From Delftia acidovorans (lineage in GTDB: Bacteria > Pseudomonadota > Gammaproteobacteria > Burkholderiales > Burkholderiaceae_C), in contig JAITUC010000006.1 of assembly GCA_031286585.1 (NCBI GenBank), positions 85,243 through 149,242 of the forward strand: 64,000 bases of DNA. Reading direction: 5' to 3'. The first letter of the stretch is position 1. Every line of letters begins with the position of its first letter. Positions 59,758-64,000 of the stretch are shown here, in pieces. The position numbers were made by a program, and so were the translations under genes. The notes beneath the pieces are model-generated. The model was not told where the DNA came from. It searched no databases and worked only from the letters and a program-made list of their open reading frames with translations.

Positions 59758-60621
59758 ATGTCCGACGCCATCCTAGACCAGGCCGCGCCCGCCTGCGTGC
59801 TCAGCGCCATCGACGGGCCGGTCTGCTCCATCCACCTGAACCGGGCAGAGGCCCGCAACCCGCTGGGCCCGGACACGGTGCAGGCCCTGTCCCTGGCCGT
59901 GCGCGAGGCCTCGCAGGCGCCCGGCGTGCGCGCCATCGTGTTCACGGCCGCCGGGCCTGCCTTCAGCGCCGGGGGCAACCTGGGCAACCTCCAGGACCGG
60001 CTGGATGCGCCGGCCGGTCGCGATGGCCGCGACCCCATCGCGGCCGGCAACCGCCGCTACGGGGACTTCCTCACCGAGCTGTCCCGCGTGCCCCAGGTCA
60101 CCCTGGCCTGTGTGCAGGGGCCGGCCATGGGCGGAGGCGCGGGCCTGGCCTGTGCGGTGGACATCGCCATAGGCTCGCCACTGGCCCGATTCGGGTTTCC
60201 CGAGGCGTCCATCGGCCTGGTGCCCGGGCAGATCCTGCCCTTCGTGGCCGCGCGCCTGGGCCTGCAGATGGCGCGCCGCCTGGTGCTGACGGCCGAGCGC
60301 ATCGATGCCGCCGAGGCCCATCGCATCGGCCTGCTCGACTACCTGGCCGAATCGCCGCAGGAACTCATGCCCCTGGTCCAGCGCGTGTTGCGTTCCATCC
60401 TGGCCACCGCGCCCCAGGCCTCGGCCGCCACCAAGCGCCTGCTGGGCGGGCTGCCCGTGGCGCCGCTGCCGGCCAGCGAGGCGCTGCAAGGCTACCTGGA
60501 CGCGGCAGCCGACCTGTTTGCACGGCAGATGCGCTCGGAAGCGCCCGAAGGCGTGGCTGCCGCACGCGAGCGCCGGCCGGCCAGCTGGAACCAGGCGGCC
60601 GGCTTGAAGCTGGGCATTTGA
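59758..60621 (+). CDS. Enoyl-CoA hydratase/isomerase family protein
   Basis: 287-residue crotonase-fold enzyme. The two oxyanion-hole stretches are FSAGGNLGNLQD (about 71-82) and GPAMGGGAGLACAVDIA (about 120-136). A Glu at the first catalytic position is not obvious, so isomerase rather than hydratase chemistry is possible. GGAGGAAA decides the start. It is followed by a CoA transferase gene 20 bases later and likely acts in the same beta-oxidation-like route. Confidence 0.88.
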   Translation: MSDAILDQAAPACVLSAIDGPVCSIHLNRAEARNPLGPDTVQALSLAVREASQAPGVRAIVFTAAGPAFSAGGNLGNLQDRLDAPAGRDGRDPIAAGNRRYGDFLTELSRVPQVTLACVQGPAMGGGAGLACAVDIAIGSPLARFGFPEASIGLVPGQILPFVAARLGLQMARRLVLTAERIDAAEAHRIGLLDYLAESPQELMPLVQRVLRSILATAPQASAATKRLLGGLPVAPLPASEALQGYLDAAADLFARQMRSEAPEGVAAARERRPASWNQAAGLKLGI

Positions 60622-60641
60622 AACACTCAAGGAGACTTGCG

Positions 60642-61853
60642 ATGGCTGCCATGGACGGACTCAAGGTGATCGATCTCTCGCGCGTGCTCGGCGGGCCGCT
60701 GTGCGCGCAAATCCTCGGCGACCACGGCGCCGACGTGCTCAAGATCGAAGGCCCCGACGGCGACGAGACACGGACCTGGGGCCCGCCCTTCGATGCGGCC
60801 GGCATGGCCTCCTACTTCGCGGGCATCAACCGCAACAAGCGCACGGTCTGCCTGGACCTGTCGCGGGCCGAAGGGCGCGAAGTCGTGATGCGGCTGCTGG
60901 AAGATGCCGACGTGCTGATCGAAAACTTCAAGGTCGGCACGCTGGAACGCTGGGGCATGGGCTATGGCGAGGTGCTGCGCCAGCGCTTTCCACGCCTGGT
61001 CCACTGCCGCGTGACGGGTTTCGGCGCCACCGGCCCGCTGGGCGGCCTGCCGGGCTACGACGCGGCCGTGCAGGCGCTCAGCGGCCTCATGAGCATCAAT
61101 GGAGACCCCGATGGCGTGGCCACGCGCATGGGCGTGCCCATCGTGGACGTGACCACGGGCCTGAACGCCGTCATCGGCATCCTGATGGCGCTGCACGAGC
61201 GCGAGCGCAGCGGCCTGGGCCAGTCGGTGGAATCGGCCCTGTACGACAGCGCCATCTTCTCGCTGTACCCGCACTCCATCAACACCTTGTTCACGGGCCG
61301 CGCACCCCAGCGCTCGGGCAACGGCCATCCCAACATCGCGCCCTACGACACCTATGCCACGGCCACCGACCCCATCTACCTGGCCGTGGGCAACAACGGC
61401 CAGTTCCAGCGCCTGTGCGAAGCCGTGGGCCATGGCCGCCTGTCCGGCGACCCACGCTATGCCACCAATGCCCAGCGGGCCGTGCACCGCTTCGAACTCA
61501 AGCGCGACCTGGAAGCCGCCTTTGCCCGCTTCGATGCGCAGGCGCTGTTCGAGAAGCTGGTCGCCACGGGCGTGCCCTGCGGCGTGATCCACAACGTGGT
61601 CGAGGCCCTGGACCATCCCCACACCGCCCATCGCGGCATGGTGGCGGAGGTGGACGGCTTCCGTTCCGTGGCCTCGCCCGTCAAGCTGGACCGCACCCCG
61701 GCCAGCTACCGCCTGCGGCCGCAGGAAATAGGGCGCAGCAGTGTGCAGGTGCTGCAGGAGGCCGGTTTCACGGCCGGGCAGATCGGCCAGTTGCTGGACA
61801 GCGGGGTGCTGCGGCAGTCGGCAAGCCCTGAGCCCGCTCGGGCTGGTGGTTGA
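60642..61853 (+). CDS. CaiB/BaiF family (class III) CoA transferase
   Basis: 403 residues from ATG 60642 (AAGGAG upstream; ATG 60618 rejected). Family start GLKVIDLSRVLGGPLCAQIL, GADVLKIEGPDGDETR, and the catalytic Asp in GYDAAVQALSGLM (about 147-159). It may activate the acid of this cluster by CoA transfer, replacing the CoA ligase used elsewhere. Its 3' end overlaps the converging unknown gene by 86 bases. Confidence 0.9.
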   Translation: MAAMDGLKVIDLSRVLGGPLCAQILGDHGADVLKIEGPDGDETRTWGPPFDAAGMASYFAGINRNKRTVCLDLSRAEGREVVMRLLEDADVLIENFKVGTLERWGMGYGEVLRQRFPRLVHCRVTGFGATGPLGGLPGYDAAVQALSGLMSINGDPDGVATRMGVPIVDVTTGLNAVIGILMALHERERSGLGQSVESALYDSAIFSLYPHSINTLFTGRAPQRSGNGHPNIAPYDTYATATDPIYLAVGNNGQFQRLCEAVGHGRLSGDPRYATNAQRAVHRFELKRDLEAAFARFDAQALFEKLVATGVPCGVIHNVVEALDHPHTAHRGMVAEVDGFRSVASPVKLDRTPASYRLRPQEIGRSSVQVLQEAGFTAGQIGQLLDSGVLRQSASPEPARAGG

Positions 61854-62382
61854 AAAATTGCACGAGGTCCGAAACGGTATGTACACGCCCGTAGCAGGGG
61901 TTGGCCTGGGTGCCATCCAGGCAGCGGCCCGTGCGGCGGGCGATGGCTGGGGCAAGCGCCATGTCGAGGGTGTCGTCGTCGATTTCCAGTTCCTTGCCGA
62001 GCCGGTCCGATGCACGTACGGGAAAGCCCGCCCGGATGCCATGCAGTTCATGCTGGATCTGTTCGTAGACGGCGCGCACCACCAGCGGGTCCGTGCTGCG
62101 CAGTTCAAAGGAGCGCGCAAAGCCGCAGATCGACTCTCCCTCACGCATGGCGGCAATGGCCTGCAGCCTGGCCTTGTGGCGGCGGCTCGTCCACACCACG
62201 CAACCCGCCACCACTGTGATCACCAGGACGGTGCCGAACGGATGCCGCACCATGGCCGCCCCCATGCCGCAGACAAGGGCGGCAATGAAGACTCCACATG
62301 CCATGCGCTGCCAAAGGTGCGGTGGAGGCTGTTCAGGCGGTGGCAGCGGCTGCCGCCGGGAGGATGGGCGCATGCCGGCCAA
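61768..62382 (-). CDS. Hypothetical membrane protein, 204 aa
   Basis: I do not recognise this protein. Two hydrophobic segments (about 30-64) follow a Pro/Arg-rich start; the rest is a soluble domain with AMREGESICGFARSFELRST, FPVRASDRLGKELEIDDDTL and RTGRCLDGTQANPCYGRVH. Its 3' end overlaps the CoA-transferase gene in the opposite direction by 86 bases, and its 5' end overlaps the Rhs remnant in another frame by 163 bases. Confidence 0.55.
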   Translation of the reverse strand: MAGMRPSSRRQPLPPPEQPPPHLWQRMACGVFIAALVCGMGAAMVRHPFGTVLVITVVAGCVVWTSRRHKARLQAIAAMREGESICGFARSFELRSTDPLVVRAVYEQIQHELHGIRAGFPVRASDRLGKELEIDDDTLDMALAPAIARRTGRCLDGTQANPCYGRVHTVSDLVQFFNHQPERAQGLPTAAAPRCPATGRSARP

Positions 62383-62912
62383 TCTAGCTTAGGGAGTTGT
62401 GTGGAATCAAGTCCCAGAGGGGCAGTCCATGAAATTGGATTCCCTGGATATCTGAATGTATTCACGCCTCCGGCCAACCCAATCGGATCCTGATTGACAT
62501 AACTCCCCACCACCGGATCGTAATGCGGATGCCGGTTGTAATACAGCCCCGTCTCCCTGTCATGGTGCTGCCCCGGCAGCCGGATCGCCTGGTGGATGCC
62601 CTGCGGGTTGTACTCCTGCAGCATATTGCCCCAGGGGTCCAGCTTGGCAGCCCAGGCCACCTGGCCGGTCTGGTCGGTCAGGGCCATGGGCGTGCCCAGG
62701 TGGTCGCAGTGGTAGTGGTGGATGGCGATGCGGGCGTGCTGTTCTTTTTCCTGTGCCCTCAACTTGGCCTGCATGCCGCTGAGCATGCGGGCGGTGCCCT
62801 CGGCCTGTTCGCCCAGGATCGCCTGGGCGCTGGGCGGCAGTCCGTGGTCCAGGGTATGGCGCAGGTGCCGGGCGGCTTCTTGCTGCATGTCGCGCGGCAT
62901 GGCGCTGAGCAT
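62220..62912 (-). pseudogene. Displaced Rhs C-terminal fragment (orphan tip)
   Basis: 230 codons open. An Ala/Gln-rich lead, then the Rhs core end: [37 protein letters not shown] and [17 protein letters not shown], the site after which toxin tips vary. The remaining ~75 residues are not recognisable and run through another gene's frame, so this tip is probably decayed. The 123 bases around the core end are nearly the same as 63878-64000. It has no intact Rhs body of its own. Confidence 0.75.
62475..62597. repeat. Rhs core-end direct repeat, copy 1
   Basis: 123 bases nearly identical to 63878-64000 (only a handful of mismatches, no gap). It encodes the last part of the Rhs core in the displaced fragment. 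The second copy runs on past the window edge, so the full repeat may be longer. Confidence 0.85.
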
Positions 62913-62933
62913 AAGATCGCCCCATCTAGCACA

Positions 62934-63308
62934 TCAAATTGGTTTATTTTTTATTTCAAATATGAAAAAAATTATTGACGAAATGATGCCAGCAAAAAAA
63001 CCAAATATCAGATAATAAAAATCCAGAAGATCAATTTCTAAAGATAAATTGAAGAATAATTTCTTAATTGTGATGGCTGCAAGTGCTCCAATAGTTGCCG
63101 AGATACAGAAATAGAAAAATATTCCGTATTTTCTTTTTAAATATACAAGAAATAACTGAAATAAAAAATTGATCGGCAAAGAAATTAAAAAAACGAATAA
63201 GAAAAAATAAAAATAAACCGATTTATAATCTTTGTCCGTCATTAATATCGCAAAGAGAAATCCAATAACTGCAGATGAAACGATGCTTGGCTGTAGTAAT
63301 TTAATCAT
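62934..63308 (-). CDS. Putative Rhs immunity protein, four-helix membrane protein
   Basis: 124 residues, AT-rich gene, four membrane helices (about 10-25, 32-55, 65-83 and 100-120) with hardly any soluble part. It overlaps the Rhs toxin stop by four bases (ATGA at 63305-63308), the classic place of an immunity gene. Its membrane nature suggests the toxin acts at or across the inner membrane, or in the periplasm. No family recognised; the immunity role is inferred from position. Confidence 0.65.
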   Translation of the reverse strand: MIKLLQPSIVSSAVIGFLFAILMTDKDYKSVYFYFFLFVFLISLPINFLFQLFLVYLKRKYGIFFYFCISATIGALAAITIKKLFFNLSLEIDLLDFYYLIFGFFAGIISSIIFFIFEIKNKPI

Positions 63309-64000
63309 TTGCAGCTTTTCGCATATTCGAAGACATTTTTATCAACTTGGCCCCAAAGTGTGTCTGCAAGTGCACTGTTTATCCCACCCATAGGACCAAC
63401 ACCTTCCCCGAACGTATGCACTGTCACCTCAGTTGCGCTTTCTGAGACCCAACGGCGTACTATTCCTGGGTAGAGTAGGTGTGAATTTTCCGTAACGTTA
63501 ACAACCATTGTACGATCTGAATTAACTACATGGCTCACGGGACCGACAGGAATTGCGAAACTGCGCTGGCCGTTTTGTATAGGCTCCCCTTTTGCACCTG
63601 GAGCTGGATAACGCATTAGTCCTTCGGATACGTTTTTAAGAGTGCAGCCACTGGTACTCTTCTTGCAAGAATTCCTCGTGTTGTAACTGTGAAAATCGTT
63701 ATTGCCTTCATCAAAAAGCATTACTCCGTTACTGTCTTCGCCTAGCAATCCGGGGTGGCTCTTTCTATTGTTACTTAAATAGCCCCGTTGTGCCATTGTT
63801 CCTGGCTCAAGGCCAAGCGGGTCGGCCAAATTAACAGGCGAATTTCTAACATACCCGTAGGGGTTAGTTCCACCCATCAACCCAATCGGATCCTGATTCA
63901 CATAACTCCCCAGCACCGGATCGTAATACCGATGCCGGTTGTAATACAGCCCCGTTTCCCTGTCATGGTGCTGCCCCGGCAGCCGGATCGCCTGGTGGAT
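63305..64000 (-). CDS. Rhs-family protein, C-terminal toxin tip (5' end beyond window)
   Basis: Open from the right edge; the last 231 codons of a larger Rhs/YD-repeat protein. From the edge: the core end with [39 protein letters not shown] and ADPLGLEPG, after which the variable tip of about 165 residues begins. The tip has [40 protein letters not shown] and a final [12 protein letters not shown], and is much richer in AT. I recognise no known toxin fold. It is coupled to the membrane immunity candidate. Confidence 0.8.
   Translation of the reverse strand: MHQAIRLPGQHHDRETGLYYNRHRYYDPVLGSYVNQDPIGLMGGTNPYGYVRNSPVNLADPLGLEPGTMAQRGYLSNNRKSHPGLLGEDSNGVMLFDEGNNDFHSYNTRNSCKKSTSGCTLKNVSEGLMRYPAPGAKGEPIQNGQRSFAIPVGPVSHVVNSDRTMVVNVTENSHLLYPGIVRRWVSESATEVTVHTFGEGVGPMGGINSALADTLWGQVDKNVFEYAKSCK
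63878..64000. repeat. Rhs core-end direct repeat, copy 2
   Basis: Counterpart of 62475-62597, within the intact Rhs reading frame. The two copies are 1403 bases apart and enclose one toxin tip and its immunity gene. Confidence 0.85.

Noticed and set aside
1..64000. CRISPR arrays, tRNA or rRNA genes, insertion sequences, phage genes
   Set aside because: Looked for on both strands; no repeat-spacer pattern, cloverleaf, rRNA core sequence or transposase/integrase protein was recognised.

Overview
This GC-rich window looks like the chromosome of a metabolically versatile betaproteobacterium of the Comamonadaceae (Delftia/Comamonas/Acidovorax type). The reasons are the many orphan Bug/TctC-type binding receptors (five, one cut by the left edge), the many LysR regulators each paired with a small catabolic cluster, an initiation factor IF-1 gene with a TTG start, an MXKDX pentapeptide-repeat protein and an IPTL-CTERM protein. 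This assignment is inferred from gene content; no rRNA or tRNA gene was seen.

Layout. 1-4.1 kb: end of a Bug receptor, an intradiol dioxygenase, a hydratase, a small unknown protein and a GntP permease. 4.2-7.3 kb: DUF3224 protein, a structured RNA-like stretch before infA, an MXKDX-repeat protein, and a periplasmic molybdopterin oxidoreductase with its cytochrome b partner. 7.3-11.6 kb: LysR divergent from an HMG-CoA-lyase-like enzyme, a CoA transferase and a Bug receptor. 11.6-13.2 kb: a lower-GC pair resembling a peptidoglycan-amidase effector with a secreted immunity protein. 13.2-16.9 kb: small His-rich secreted protein, Tat-exported intradiol dioxygenase and a two-component system. 16.9-19.2 kb: XRE regulator with twin operators plus unknown genes. 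19.4-28.7 kb: LysR-linked hydrolase and Bug genes, an IPTL-CTERM surface protein, and LysR, Bug, CoA ligase and SDR genes. 28.8-33.7 kb: periplasmic Mo/2Fe-2S/three-heme dehydrogenase. 34.2-38.4 kb: metNIQ, an acireductone dioxygenase and a protein resembling DUF6817. 38.4-41.2 kb: SBF-type transporter with LysR, then a VapBC-type module. 41.3-48.1 kb: sugar or polyol operon (DeoR, ABC transporter, kinase, GatZ-like). 48.2-50.6 kb: glutamine amidotransferase, DMT exporter and XRE-cupin regulator. 50.7-61.9 kb: an acyclic-terpene-utilization-like cluster. 61.8-64 kb: the 3' end of an Rhs locus with a live tip, a membrane immunity candidate and a displaced older tip.

How the genes work together. 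Most of the window is modular catabolism. A LysR or DeoR regulator controls an uptake receptor plus CoA-activating and CoA-processing enzymes (CoA transferase or ligase, dehydrogenase, carboxylase, hydratase, lyase). Two periplasmic molybdenum redox systems feed electrons to cytochromes. The accessory, competition-related parts are the amidase effector pair, the Rhs locus, VapBC and the AT-rich unknown gene near 18 kb. No phage, transposase, CRISPR array or replication origin was seen.
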